The translations under genes were made by a program, and so were the position numbers. Source: Pectinophora gossypiella (Eukaryota; Arthropoda; Insecta; Lepidoptera; Gelechiidae). Taken from it: 64,000 nt of DNA. The notes beneath the pieces are model-generated. The model did no database searches and had not been told where the DNA came from. It saw nothing but the letters and a program-made list of their open reading frames with translations. Positions 47,560 through 57,202 of this stretch are shown in pieces (within the stretch, counting starts at the first letter, position 1; each line of letters starts with the position of its first letter). The stretch is taken from assembly GCF_024362695.1 (NCBI RefSeq), contig NW_026063247.1, positions 558,001 to 622,000 of the forward strand. The letters are read 5' to 3'.

Positions 47560-48985
47560 TTTCGATTTTTTCATACAAATGTTTTTTTCCCGCTAACTCC
47601 CGTTTCCGTGGGAATTTTGCAATATCCTGTTGCAACTAAGGTTTAAGTTAACTAAAGTACCTGCATGCCAAATTTCAAGCGTCTAACTTAAGCGGTTTAG
47701 ATTTTTCATACAAAAGGATTTTCCCGCTAATTTCCGTTCCCGTGGGAATTCCGGGAATTCCTTTCTTAGTGCACCTCTACGGTACCTAAGCTATGTCCCT
47801 TCCAAATTTCAAATGCCTACATTTAGCCGTTCAGGCTATGCGTTGATATGTCAGTCACTGAGTCAGTCAGTTTCTCCTTTTATTTAGATTTGATTTTTTC
47901 ATACAAATGTTTTTTCCCGTTAACTACCGTTCCCGTGGGAATTTTGTAATATCCTGTTGCAACTAATCTTTAAGTTTACTAAAGTACCTGCATGCCAAAT
48001 TTCAAACGTCTAACTTGAGTGGTTTAGATTTTTCATACAAAAGGATTTTCCCGCTAATTCCCGTTTCCGTGGGAATCGGGAATTCCTTTCTTAGTACACC
48101 TCTACGGTGTCTAAGGTACCTGCGTGCCAAATTTCAAAGGTCTAACTTGAGTGGTTTAGATTTTTCATACAAAAGGATTTTCCCGTTAATTCCCGTTCCC
48201 GTGGGAATTTCGGGAATTCCTTTCTTAGTGCACCTCCACGGTACCTAAGGTACCTGCATGACAAATTTCAAACGTCTAACTTGAATGGTTTAGATTTTTC
48301 ATACAAAAGGATTTTCCCGCTAATTCCCGTTCTCGTGAGAATTTCGGGAATTCCTTTCTTAGTGCACCTCCACGGTACCTAAGGTATCTGCATGCTAAAT
48401 TTCAAATGTCTAACTTGAGTGGTTTAGATTTTTCATACAAAAGGTATTTCCCGCTAATTCCCGTTCCCGTGAGAATTTTGGGAATTCCTTTCTTAGTGCA
48501 CCTCTACGGTACCTATGGTACCTGCATGCCAAATTTCAAACGTCTAACTTGAGTGGTTTAGATTTTTCATACAAAAGGATTTTCCCGCTAATTCCCGTTC
48601 CCGTGGGAATTTGGGAATTCCTTTCTTAGTGCACCTCCACGGTACCTAAGGTACCTGCATGACAAATTTCAAAGGTCTAACTTGAGTGGTTTAGATTTTT
48701 CATACAAAAGGATTTTCCCGCTAATTCCCGTTCTCGTGGGAATTTCGGGAATTCCTTTCTTAGTGCACCTCTACGTTATCTAAGGTACCTGCATGCCAAA
48801 TTTCAAAAGTCTTACTTGAGTGGTTTAGATTTTTCATACAAAAGGATTTTCCCGCTAATTCCCATTCCCGTAGGAATTTCGGGAATTCCTTTCTTAGTGC
48901 ACCTCTACGGTATCTAAGGTACCTGCATGCCAAATTTCAAACGTCTAACTTGAGTGGTTTAGATTTTTCATACAAAAGGATTTCC
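47560..48985 (+). repeat. ~133-bp tandem repeat array
   Basis: About ten units, each with TTTAGATTTTTCATACAAAA, GGATTTTCCCGCTAATTCCC, CGTGGGAATT and CCTTTCTTAGTGCACCTC. Spacing of the Schiff-like marker TTTTTCATACAAA is 132-135 bp from 48031 onward. Confidence 0.92.
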
Positions 48986-49115
48986 CTTCACTACTCTGCT
49001 CCTATTGATTGTAGCGTGATGAAAAGTATACTATGACCTGTCCAGGAGTGTGAAGAATAATTGTACCAAGTTTCATTAAAATCCGTCCAGTAGTTTTTGT
49101 TTCTATAAGGAACAT

Positions 49116-49116
<1 letters not shown>

Positions 49117-49174
<58 letters not shown>
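49117..49174. repeat. (CAGA)n microsatellite
   Basis: Fourteen to fifteen perfect CAGA units. Confidence 0.97.
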
Positions 49175-49176
<2 letters not shown>

Positions 49177-49298
49177 AATTTTACTGATTGCATTTTTGGC
49201 ATCAGTATCGATCACTTATCACCCCCTGATAGTTATTTTGAAAAAATATTTAATGTACAGAATTGACCTCTCTACAGATTTATTATAAGTATAGATTA

Positions 49299-50133
49299 GA
49301 CTAATAGGTAGCTAATTTTATATTTGAACTTAGCAGGTTTTAATATAAAACTCGATTTTTCATGGTGTAGTGTTGCCGTGCGCTTAGACTAGGTTAGACT
49401 AGCTTAGTCATTTTTGAGAAGATTTGTGCGAGACGTAGGTACCCGGGCCGCCACACGCTGGATCGGATTTGAAAAACAGGAACTTACGATATTTTTGCCA
49501 AAATTAAATGATTGTGTTATACCAATCGATATAAAAAAAATGATGGCAATGAAGAAGATATCGCATCGCTAACAAAAACAGTGGGATGTGCATTATCACA
49601 GGTTAATTTTCTGTATTTAATATTCTGCCTTCGAAAACCACCAGATCCTTTTATTATTTGGACTTCATCCATCTTTCTGCTTGCTTCTATTTCGATTTTA
49701 TCGTCCATTGAATAGACTTTTCTTACGTTTTACTTATTGTAGTCAAAAACGAATAAAACAGTCTTGTATAGGAGCAACAAATAATAAAAATTGCCTTAAG
49801 TATATCTAGGCAATCAATTTTTACTTTACAAGACTAAACTGATACTTCACTAAATCAATTTAGTGTTAAGTGAGCCTTTAAATAATCTGAGTAAAGTAAA
49901 AGAATACTTGTAGACTTAACAGTAGGCTGAGATAAGACTAAATAGTTTTGTGAATACTTAACTTGGTTTTGTGTATTCTAAATTATCTAAAGTAGGATTT
50001 GTCGAAAACTATATAGTATTAAAGAAGGAAATGAATTTATGAAGTCCTAATAAGTCCTATTTGATTTGGATAAATCTCACTTTAGCTAAAGTTTAGACAT
50101 ATATGACTTAATCACAATTCTTGATTGCTACTT
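49299..50133. other. TIR-element interior, right part
   Basis: 49299-49735 is unassigned. A 63-codon minus frame (49708 to 49517) starts with ATG (MDDKIEIEASRKMDEVQ) and could be an exon remnant, but no domain is recognised. From 49740 the CTTTAG/ACTTAA words of the subterminal region return and lead to the right TIR. Confidence 0.45.
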
Positions 50134-50455
50134 TGTGGTGTAGGAGTAGGTAGATATATAAGAAAAACAAAGAAAGAAGAGACGGTACACGTGTATACCA
50201 TATAAGGTTTGTTTTGATCGTAACAAGAGGAAAGAAATATTATATGACCATATTCTATGACCATTTACGGATAATGAGATTAGTTATAAGATACCTTAAA
50301 CTTGATCCTTAACATAACATTGTAACCCAATATAAATTTATCATTAAAATGTTAGTCATACAACCCATTATAAATAGGGTGCATTTATTCAAATAAATTC
50401 AGTATTTAATCTGCACTTGGGCCTTTCATTTCGAACCGCTACCCACCGCATCACA
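50134..50455 (+). repeat. 5' LTR of gypsy B
   Basis: Begins TGTGGTGTAGGAG and ends CGCATCACA. AATAAA occurs at about 50395 and TATAAATA at about 50370. Same length and, by eye, same sequence as the 3' copy. Confidence 0.95.
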
Positions 50456-50473
50456 TGGCGACCCTGCCAGGAT
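50456..50473 (+). other. Primer-binding site of gypsy B
   Basis: TGGCGACCCTGCCAGGAT directly abuts the LTR. The TGG start fits a tRNA 3'-CCA end, and the sequence is close to the known tRNA-Arg site of 412/mdg1. Confidence 0.75.
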
Positions 50474-50649
50474 GCGTTCGCGTTCGCGTTAAGTGTCGGC
50501 TATCCAACGCCTCCCATATTTGGCACGAGAGTGTCGAGTTTGAGTTAAGTGATCCGTAGGAATGCGTCGGTAATTTAGATTGTTTATTAATTGGTCTCTA
50601 ATAATGGAGAAACAAATTGAAATCGGTCAGTCGTATTCGAGGCTTCAAG

Positions 50650-51003
50650 ATGGAGTTCGAGATCAACGTCAACTTGGTGGACACCTTCTCGTACCTAGAC
50701 ATTATTAAAAGGAGATTACGTACGTTCTGCAAGATAAACGAAGTAGTACTTCTGGACTTGAAGTTCACAACAGAAGACGGTCGAAACGTTATTTCGGCAT
50801 ACATAGAGGGACATATAGGGCACGTAAACTTATGTCCAAAAACAATAACACCAGCTCATAAAGCGGTAGTAGAAAATCAATTGGACATTGATTTTCCAGA
50901 TGGAACGAAAGCCATAGCAGATCTTCAGTTAGTGAATGCAGGAAGACTTTTGTGGTTATGGAAGATCAAGTGGGAGAGAGATACAACTTATGCAGATTGG
51001 TAA
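50650..51003 (+). CDS. gypsy B accessory ORF 1 (117 aa)
   Basis: First in-frame ATG at 50650; the frame opens further upstream only without an ATG. The predicted product has a regular hydrophobic pattern (MEFEINVNLVDTFSYL, VVLLDLKFTTEDGRNVISAY), no signal peptide and a Trp-rich end (LLWLWKIKWE). I recognise no domain. Position between primer site and gag matches the small ORFs of 412/mdg1 elements, whose role is unknown to me. The frame is intact. Confidence 0.6.
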   Translation: MEFEINVNLVDTFSYLDIIKRRLRTFCKINEVVLLDLKFTTEDGRNVISAYIEGHIGHVNLCPKTITPAHKAVVENQLDIDFPDGTKAIADLQLVNAGRLLWLWKIKWERDTTYADW

Positions 51004-51013
51004 AGTAATAGCA

Positions 51014-51271
51014 ATGGGTAAGCAGCAGTCAAAGGAGGAAAAAAAAGAAGAAGTGATTATCACCCAAAGTGGTCAAAATAACTTTGCTCCAAACAGCATC
51101 CCAAGCTTTGAAAAAACAGCAGATACCTACAATCTTACCATTGCCATTGTGGTAATATGTGCCATAATATTAGCTTACATGATCTACAAAAAATTGCATA
51201 AGCGATTAACCAAGAAGATTGAGCGGCAATCCACTGCAGCAGTTCTACGATCGCAACGTTTATCAGTGTGA
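51014..51271 (+). CDS. gypsy B accessory ORF 2, small membrane protein (85 aa)
   Basis: Starts 10 bp after ORF 1 stops. The N-terminus MGKQQSKEEKK fits the N-myristoylation consensus (Gly2, Ser6, basic follow-on). A single hydrophobic segment (LTIAIVVICAIILAYMIY, about residues 39-56) is followed by a strongly basic stretch (KKLHKRLTKKIERQ). Together these suggest a membrane-attached protein with the basic tail inside the cell. No env-like features such as signal peptide, furin site or glycosylation cluster are seen. Function is unknown. Confidence 0.65.
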   Translation: MGKQQSKEEKKEEVIITQSGQNNFAPNSIPSFEKTADTYNLTIAIVVICAIILAYMIYKKLHKRLTKKIERQSTAAVLRSQRLSV

Positions 51272-51512
51272 CAACATCAACAGTAAACGTGAGTGAGTGA
51301 TCAGTAAGTAAAGTGTTGGTTAAAGTGTTATAAAAGTGAAGAAGTAGTGAGCAGAGCAGAGTAAAATGTACTGTAAGTGTAATTAAATAATTTCTATTAC
51401 TTTATTTTTAATCACATACTTAAATTTGGTTTTGAGATAATTGTTTTAGTGATAATAAGTCAAAGCATATAAATAATATATATTACTATGGTTAGCAAGT
51501 ACTTAACGTCAC

Positions 51513-52661
51513 ATGGCAGAAAACATTTTTTATAAGTTTCACACGGAATTGCATGATATAAGACAATACCTAATTAAATTTGGTAAAAAACGTGTAACAA
51601 GTGATGCTGCTAAAAGTAAACTAGAAGAAGCTAGGAAAACATTTGCAAACTTTGAAATAGCATTAAAATTATACGAAAAGGTAAAATTGTCAGAGGACGC
51701 CGTTAAGTTAATAGAGGAAATAAACATAAAATATTTAGAGATAGAAAGGTTAATGAATAAGACAAACATGGCCGCTGAATTTGAATTAAAAACAGCAGTT
51801 TCATTACTACCAGTAATGGATGGTTCAGAAACAGTTACGAAACAATTGATAGATGCTATAGAATTGTATTCTACAATGATTACTGAAGAAAGTAAATCAA
51901 ACCTTGTACAATTCGTGTTAAAGACACGATTGTCCCAAGTAGCAAAGTTAAGGCTAGGAAGTAACTATAAAAGTGTTAAAGAAATGATTGCTGATATGAA
52001 AAAACATCTCTTAACAACTAAATCAGATGTCGCGCTACAGAAGAAAATGCAAACTTGTTATCAAGGAAATTGGACTATTGAAAAATTTGGCTCACAGCTT
52101 GAACAGATGTTTGTTGACCTAACTATTTCACAAGCTGATGGGAAAGCTGACGCTTATAATATTCTGAAACCACTAAATGAAAAACAGGCAATTAATAAAT
52201 TTGCAGAAGGGCTGAAAGATGAAAAATTAAGAACAATCATAGCAGCACGTAATTACCAAACGTTAAAAGACGCAATTCAAGGGGCAAAAGATGCAGAAGT
52301 AAACACGGGTTCCTCATCAACAGGACAGGTGTTTTGGACTAGGGGAAGACCTTTAAAACGAGGATTTCATAACTTTGCAACTCGTGGAAAACCAAATTAT
52401 CAAACTAACTCTAAAAATCAAAATCGCTCCTTACAGGCAGGATTTTCAAATTTTCGCACAAATTATGTGAGAGCATCTAACAGAGGTCATTTTGTGAGAA
52501 GCCGTGGTAGATCAAGTGGTCCAAATAGGCCTAACCACCACAGAAATAACCAAAATAACACTCGGAGACATTATGTAAACATGACTGATGAACTGCATAA
52601 TCATCAGGGAGAAAAAGAAGAGGAGGAAATTTTAATTCCTGAAACATTTTTTCGAGACTAA
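51513..52661 (+). CDS. gypsy B Gag (382 aa)
   Basis: Intact frame with its own ATG. Residues 1-120 are helical and charged, and the middle region (about residues 150-270) looks capsid-like. The C-terminal third is Arg/Gly/Asn-rich (GRPLKRGFHN, RSRGRSSGPNRPNHHRN) and has no CCHC knuckle. RG-rich nucleocapsids without knuckles are usual in several insect gypsy lineages. It would package element RNA into particles. pol begins in the +1 frame, overlapping the end by 26 bp. Confidence 0.9.
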   Translation: MAENIFYKFHTELHDIRQYLIKFGKKRVTSDAAKSKLEEARKTFANFEIALKLYEKVKLSEDAVKLIEEINIKYLEIERLMNKTNMAAEFELKTAVSLLPVMDGSETVTKQLIDAIELYSTMITEESKSNLVQFVLKTRLSQVAKLRLGSNYKSVKEMIADMKKHLLTTKSDVALQKKMQTCYQGNWTIEKFGSQLEQMFVDLTISQADGKADAYNILKPLNEKQAINKFAEGLKDEKLRTIIAARNYQTLKDAIQGAKDAEVNTGSSSTGQVFWTRGRPLKRGFHNFATRGKPNYQTNSKNQNRSLQAGFSNFRTNYVRASNRGHFVRSRGRSSGPNRPNHHRNNQNNTRRHYVNMTDELHNHQGEKEEEEILIPETFFRD

Positions 52662-53151
52662 TGAATATGTGTTAACCTATAACAATATAAACTCGGTGCA
52701 GTTATACATAGGTAAACAATCATTTATATTTTTAATAGATACAGGAGCTTCTTTATCAATAATAAAAGAATCCTCAAAACCACTATCTATAGATGAAATA
52801 CATCGAGAATTTATACGCATAACTGGTATAGGTGGTCAGACCACAACTGAAGGTTATGTTAGAATGACAATGCATTATAAGAAAGTAACATTCCCACACA
52901 AATTTCATATATTCAAAGTTTTACCAAAAAACATAGATGGAATTATTGGACAAGACTTTCTGGTACGATATAGAGCGCAAATAGATTTTGAAAATAAAAC
53001 TTTGACATTACATAAAGACAATGATTTTGTTATTATACCAATGCATTTATACACAACAGGATCAGTAAATAAAGCTTACAATATAAAGATACCAGCAAGG
53101 TGCGAAAAAATTGTTGAAATTAACACAAATTATGAAAAAAAAATTGTGTAA
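52636..53151 (+). CDS. gypsy B protease region of pol
   Basis: Open from 52636 in the +1 frame relative to gag, with no ATG at the start, so expression would need a frameshift in the overlap 52636-52661. The aspartic protease active site is FLIDTGASLSII (about 52734) and the flap/second motif is DGIIGQDFLVRY (about 52940). The frame closes at 53149-53151, just after an A9 run. The next pol frame opens inside that run (see RT entry). Confidence 0.85.
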   Translation, partial: FLKHFFETNEYVLTYNNINSVQLYIGKQSFIFLIDTGASLSIIKESSKPLSIDEIHREFIRITGIGGQTTTEGYVRMTMHYKKVTFPHKFHIFKVLPKNIDGIIGQDFLVRYRAQIDFENKTLTLHKDNDFVIIPMHLYTTGSVNKAYNIKIPARCEKIVEINTNYEKKIV

Positions 53152-53873
53152 TTAAGGCAAACGAAGTATGCAAAGGTGTGTTTGTGGCAAATAGTTTGAG
53201 TAAATGTAGCAATGGAAAAATTGTTATACGACTAATAAATACAAGGGAGACAGAAGTCGTCATACATTGCTTAACTCCCGAGATACAACCTCTTGAAGTT
53301 TATGATTGCTATACTTTCGAAGAAGTAAAGAAAGACGGAGAAAGAGTAAGAAAATTATTTGAAATGCTTAAATTAGATAAAATGAACAATGAAGAAAAAT
53401 TTGAGATATCCAAAATCTGTGCGAAATTTGCAGATATATTTCATTTGCCAGGGGATAAATTAAACATTTGTAATTTATATGAACAGAAGATACACTTAAA
53501 AGCAGGCGTTAGTCCAGTATATTCCAAACCTTATCGTTTACCACATGCTCAAAAGGCAGAAATCAAAAAACAAATCCAAGAAATGTTAGACAGTGACATT
53601 ATTGAAGAGTCAACCTCAGAGTGGTCAAGTCCGTTACTAATAGTACCAAAGAAAATAGACGCCAGTGGGGAAAGAAAATGGAGAATAGTACTTGATTATA
53701 GAAAGTTAAATGAGTGTATACAAGACGACAAATTTCCTCTACCAAACATAACCGAAATCTTAGATTCATTGTCAGGAGCTATGTACTTTAGTCATCTTGA
53801 TCTAAATCAGGGATACTATCAAATTAGATTAGATCCTGAAAGTAGAAAGTACACAGCGTTCGTGGCGGATTAA
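53136..53873 (+). pseudogene. gypsy B RT, N-terminal part
   Basis: Frame is -1 relative to the protease frame and opens only at 53136, so the change must fall in the A run 53135-53143. It is either an indel or a slippery A AAA AAA site. RT fingers and palm follow: QEMLDSDIIEESTSEWSSPL, WRIVLDYRKLNECIQ, FSHLDLNQGYYQIRLD. An in-frame TAA at 53871-53873 ends it in the middle of the palm. Confidence 0.85.
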
Positions 53874-56318
53874 CATTATCAAATGAAGAGGCTACCAATG
53901 GGCTTAAAAACAAGTCCGAACGCTTTTAGTAGAGCAATGACAATTGCATTATCAGGTTTAAATTATGATAAATGTATAGTTTATCTGGACGACATCATTG
54001 TAGTAGGACGAAATTTAAATCAGCATAACAAAAATCTTATCGATGTTTTTACGCGATTAAGAAAAGTAAACATGAGATTGAATCCATCGAAATGTAATTT
54101 TCTGAAAAAAGAACTGTTGTATCTGGGTCACATTGTAACGCCCACAGGTATAAAACCAGATCCTGATAAAATCAAAGCGGTAGAAAAGTATCCAGTACCA
54201 AAAAATGCGGATGAAGTAAAAAGATTCGTTGCTTTTGCGAATTATTACAGAAAATTTATACCAGATTTTGCAAAAATAACCAGCAGTTTAAATAAATTAA
54301 CACGAAAAAACGCACAATTTGAATGGAATAAAGACTGTCAAATTGCTTTTGAAACGCTAAAGGATGCGCTAAAAAATCCACCATTATTACAATACCCAAA
54401 TTTTGAAAAAGAAAACCAATTTATTTTACAAACAGACGCTTCAGGGTTAGCAATTGGATGTGTTTTATCAAATAAAAACAAACTACCAGTAGCATATGCA
54501 AGTCGTGCTTTGAATCAAGCTGAAAGAAATTATCCAGTCATAGAAAGGGAACTATTGGCAATAGTTTGGGCAGTTAAATATTTTCGACCCTACCTGTACG
54601 GCAGGAAATTCAAAATTTGTACAGATCACAGACCATTAATATACTTATTCAACATGAACAACCCGTCAAGTAGATTAACAAAGTTTAGATTGTGTTTGAA
54701 AGAGTATAATTTTGTGATCGAGTACACTCGAGGGAAAGACAATACAGCAGCAGATGCATTATCGCGAATAATAATAACGTCAGACGAGTTAAAATCAATG
54801 AACAACAAAATCAATACTATAATGGTCATGACACGAAGACGGCGACAAATGATAGAAAATGGAAGAAACAAGGAAACTACCGAAAAAATAAAAGGCAATG
54901 ATACAGACGATTGGACTGATCACCCAAGAGTCGTAGAATTAACAAGAAAGCCTAAAAATTATATAGAACTAAGTTTAGATAAAAATGAATATAAAAAGAA
55001 TGCATTATGTGGCAAAGGAATACGTAGCGGAAATGATACATTTATGTACACACCTATGAACTCAATGGTTACTATAAATCCCAGTTCTGGATCATGGCTG
55101 AAACGAGTTTTCGTCGTGAAAGAACTAGAGGAATTTTGTAACAAATTAGAAATAAAGGAATTATGCATAATTCGCAGAGAAGATAATAAGAAAATTATAA
55201 AAGAGCTAGCTAAGAAAATAAAAGAAGAAAGTAAGTGGCAGGGACCACGATTGTGTATTATACAAGGTGTTAAAAAAGTAGATAATACAGATGACCAGAA
55301 AGTTATACTGAATGATTTTCATATTTTACCTAGCAGTGGCCATGCAGGTATTAGGCGAATGACGAACAATATTAAGAGACATTATTATTGGACAAACATG
55401 GATAATGATATAGCGAAATTTGTAAAGAAGTGTGAAAAATGTCAAATACAAAAATATCATAAGAATATCAAACAGCCAATGTGTATCACAACTACAGCAT
55501 CTACGGCATTTGAAAAAGTTTATTTAGACATAGTAGGACCTTTTAATAAAGATGCAAATGGATATGTATACATTTTGACTCTACAATGTGAACTAACTAA
55601 ATATGTCGAAGCTTACCCAATTCCAAACAAGGAAGCCGAAACTGTAGCACGATCATTTGTTGACAATTTTATTTTACGATACGGTATACCTTGCGAAATA
55701 GCAACTGATAGAGGTACAGAATTCATTTCAGTAATCATGAAAGATGTTTGTAAACTATTACATGTAAACCAAATTCAAGCAACTGCATACCATCATGAAA
55801 GTATAGGATCTTTAGAAAACTCACATAAATCCTTAGGAGCTTTCCTAAGAATCCAGACAGATAATCATTATCAAATGTGGAGCTCATGGATACCATACTG
55901 GTGTTTTGCATATAATACTACTGTACACAGTGAAACAAAATTTACACCATTTGAACTAGTATTTGGAAAACTATGTAATATACCAAACAATCTTATGAGT
56001 AAAGTTGACCCAATTTATAACTATGATAATTATCCAATAGAATTAAAGTACAGATTACAGAAATCACAATTAGAAGCTAGAGAAAATTTAATAAAATCAA
56101 AGGAAAAAAGAAAAACAGTTCATGATAAAAGGTTAAACGCAATAAAATATGAACCAGGAGATTTAATATTGGTTAAAAATGAAAATAGAGATAAGTTGGG
56201 TAAAATTTACCTAGGACCATTCACAGTCATTAGTGATATGGGTGAAAATGTAAAAATAAAAGAAGATAACAAAGAAAATATTGTGCACAAGAATAGGACA
56301 AAGCTGTATTTTGTGTAA
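53874..56318 (+). pseudogene. gypsy B RT (rest), RNase H and integrase
   Basis: Same frame as the part before the TAA, open for over 800 codons. RT: LPMGLKTSPNAFSRAM and catalytic YLDDIIVVG (about 53972). RNase H: LQTDASGLAIGCVLS (about 54428), ERELLAIVWAVKYF, TDHRPLIYL, ADALSR. Integrase: HHCC zinc finger (SGHAGIRRMTNNIKRHYYW ... CEKCQIQK, about 55335-55450), D in YLDIVGPF (about 55525), D in ATDRGTEF (about 55700), E in GSLENSHKSLG (about 55810). An LGPF-type C-terminal module follows. Apart from the nonsense codon, catalytic residues are intact. Confidence 0.93.
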
Positions 56319-56375
56319 ACAAAAATAATAATAATATACTTTAATTATTATTTTATTTTTCCCAAAGGATGAAGA

Positions 56376-56697
56376 TGTGGTGTAGGAGTAGGTAGATATA
56401 TAAGAAAAACAAAGAAAGAAGAGACGGTACACGTGTATACCATATAAGGTTTGTTTTGATCGTAACAAGAGGAAAGAAATATTATATGACCATATTCTAT
56501 GACCATTTACGGATAATGAGATTAGTTATAAGATACCTTAAACTTGATCCTTAACATAACATTGTAACCCAATATAAATTTATCATTAAAATGTTAGTCA
56601 TACAACCCATTATAAATAGGGTGCATTTATTCAAATAAATTCAGTATTTAATCTGCACTTGGGCCTTTCATTTCGAACCGCTACCCACCGCATCACA
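56376..56697 (+). repeat. 3' LTR of gypsy B
   Basis: 322 bp, read as identical to 50134-50455; preceded by purine-rich AAAGGATGAAGA. Confidence 0.95.
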
Positions 56698-57090
56698 ACT
56701 TGGGACGTCACGGACAAAGCTAGTACGACCTCAATCGTCCGTTAGATGACGCCGCCGTCGCACACTCAAAATGCAAGTTATTAACAAGTCCAAGGACAGG
56801 AGACAGACCGAAAATTCCCAAATATAATTTTGTATTAAATATTGACACCAACATTCTTCAGCAGCTACTTGACAAGGGACTCCAAGATATAGCCTTCCGC
56901 ATAATATCGGCACACGCCATCTTCCGGTTACTGGTGGAAAGTCGTCGACTGCGGAGCCCAACGATAGCAAGTCGATGCTCACGGACCTTACATCGAACAA
57001 GGCGAGATGGCGCTGTGTTCAATACTACAAAAAAAGCTATAAAACGGATCCCCTGTAACTAATCCGGAGGCTGAAAGAAACGGCACTACA

Positions 57091-57202
57091 ATGTAACGTC
57101 CCAACCAAAGGCCTTATAAACAGATTTTTGTGATATGTCCCCACCGGAATACGAACCCGGACCCTCCGCATCCCATCGCTCAACCACTGGACCACATAGG
57201 CC
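57091..57202 (-). mobile_element. tRNA-derived SINE, 5' head half (split)
   Basis: Minus strand starts GGCCTATGTGGTCCAGTGG (pol III A box) and has a B-box-like GGGTTCGTATTCC, then GTGGGGACATATCACAAAAA. It ends at the ATGT target duplication and continues, in register, at 28246. Confidence 0.87.

Larger units (their letters stand above)
47149..49298 (+). mobile_element. Interspersed repeat ('GCCCGCGACTTCGTCCGCG') with internal tandem expansion
   Basis: Starts ACTAGCTTTTGCCCGCGACT, a start shared by a very common insect repeat, and ends after CAGACA repeats with GATCACTTATCACCCCCTGA and TATTATAAGTATAGAT. The body is expanded by tandem ~133-bp units and invaded at 47345-47541 by a LINE 3' end. 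Non-coding. Confidence 0.7.
50134..56697 (+). mobile_element. Ty3/gypsy LTR retrotransposon B (412/mdg1-like)
   Basis: 322-bp LTRs (50134-50455, 56376-56697) that I read as identical, TGT...ACA ends, 4-bp TSD ACTT (50130-50133, 56698-56701). The primer site TGGCGACCCTGCCAGGA directly after the LTR resembles the tRNA-Arg site of Drosophila 412 and mdg1. Two small ORFs precede gag, also a feature of 412/mdg1. pol carries one shift at an A run and one in-frame TAA. Very recent insertion by LTR identity. Confidence 0.93.
44436..56704. mobile_element. Unclassified TIR element (CCCAAGTAGCAA ends)
   Basis: Perfect 12-bp terminal inverted repeats CCCAAGTAGCAA; left copy 44436-44447, right copy TTGCTACTTGGG split by gypsy B (about 50125-50133 plus 56702-56704). 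A 2-bp AC duplication is seen at 44434-44435 and 56705-56706, judged against the uninterrupted LTR at about 29264. Net length is about 5.7 kb. Subterminal regions on both sides are rich in CTTAAG/ACTTTAG words. No transposase was recognised. Confidence 0.65.
28247..57090 (-). mobile_element. Long-LTR non-coding retrotransposon (LARD-like), heavily nested
   Basis: Minus-strand element with 3' LTR 28247-29641, internal region 29642-42375 and 5' LTR 42376-57090. The LTRs end in TGTA...TACA. The target duplication is ATGT (28243-28246, 57091-57094), and the element splits a SINE. Minus-strand primer site TGGCGCCCGATTACTGAGG (42357-42375) lies next to the 5' LTR; a purine tract (minus GGGTGGGGAGG) borders the 3' LTR. 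With nested insertions removed, the interior is about 2.87 kb and shows no gag or pol motif, hence non-autonomous. Later insertions are the TTAA element with the satellite array, a LINE fragment, and a TIR element containing gypsy B. Confidence 0.87.
42376..57090 (-). repeat. 5' LTR of LARD-like element (interrupted)
   Basis: Native pieces are 42376-42584, 43628-44435 and 56707-57090, which align in order to 28247-29641. Interrupting DNA is a LINE fragment (TSD ATTA) and a TIR element (2-bp TSD AC). Confidence 0.88.

Noticed and set aside
49117..49174. Cysteine-rich frame (CLSVCLSV) from the minus strand
   Set aside because: Artefact of translating the CAGA microsatellite.
44436..56704. Polinton/Maverick or virus-derived element for the long TIR insertion
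   Set aside because: No protein-primed polymerase, packaging ATPase or capsid frames; 2-bp duplication and CCC ends do not fit.
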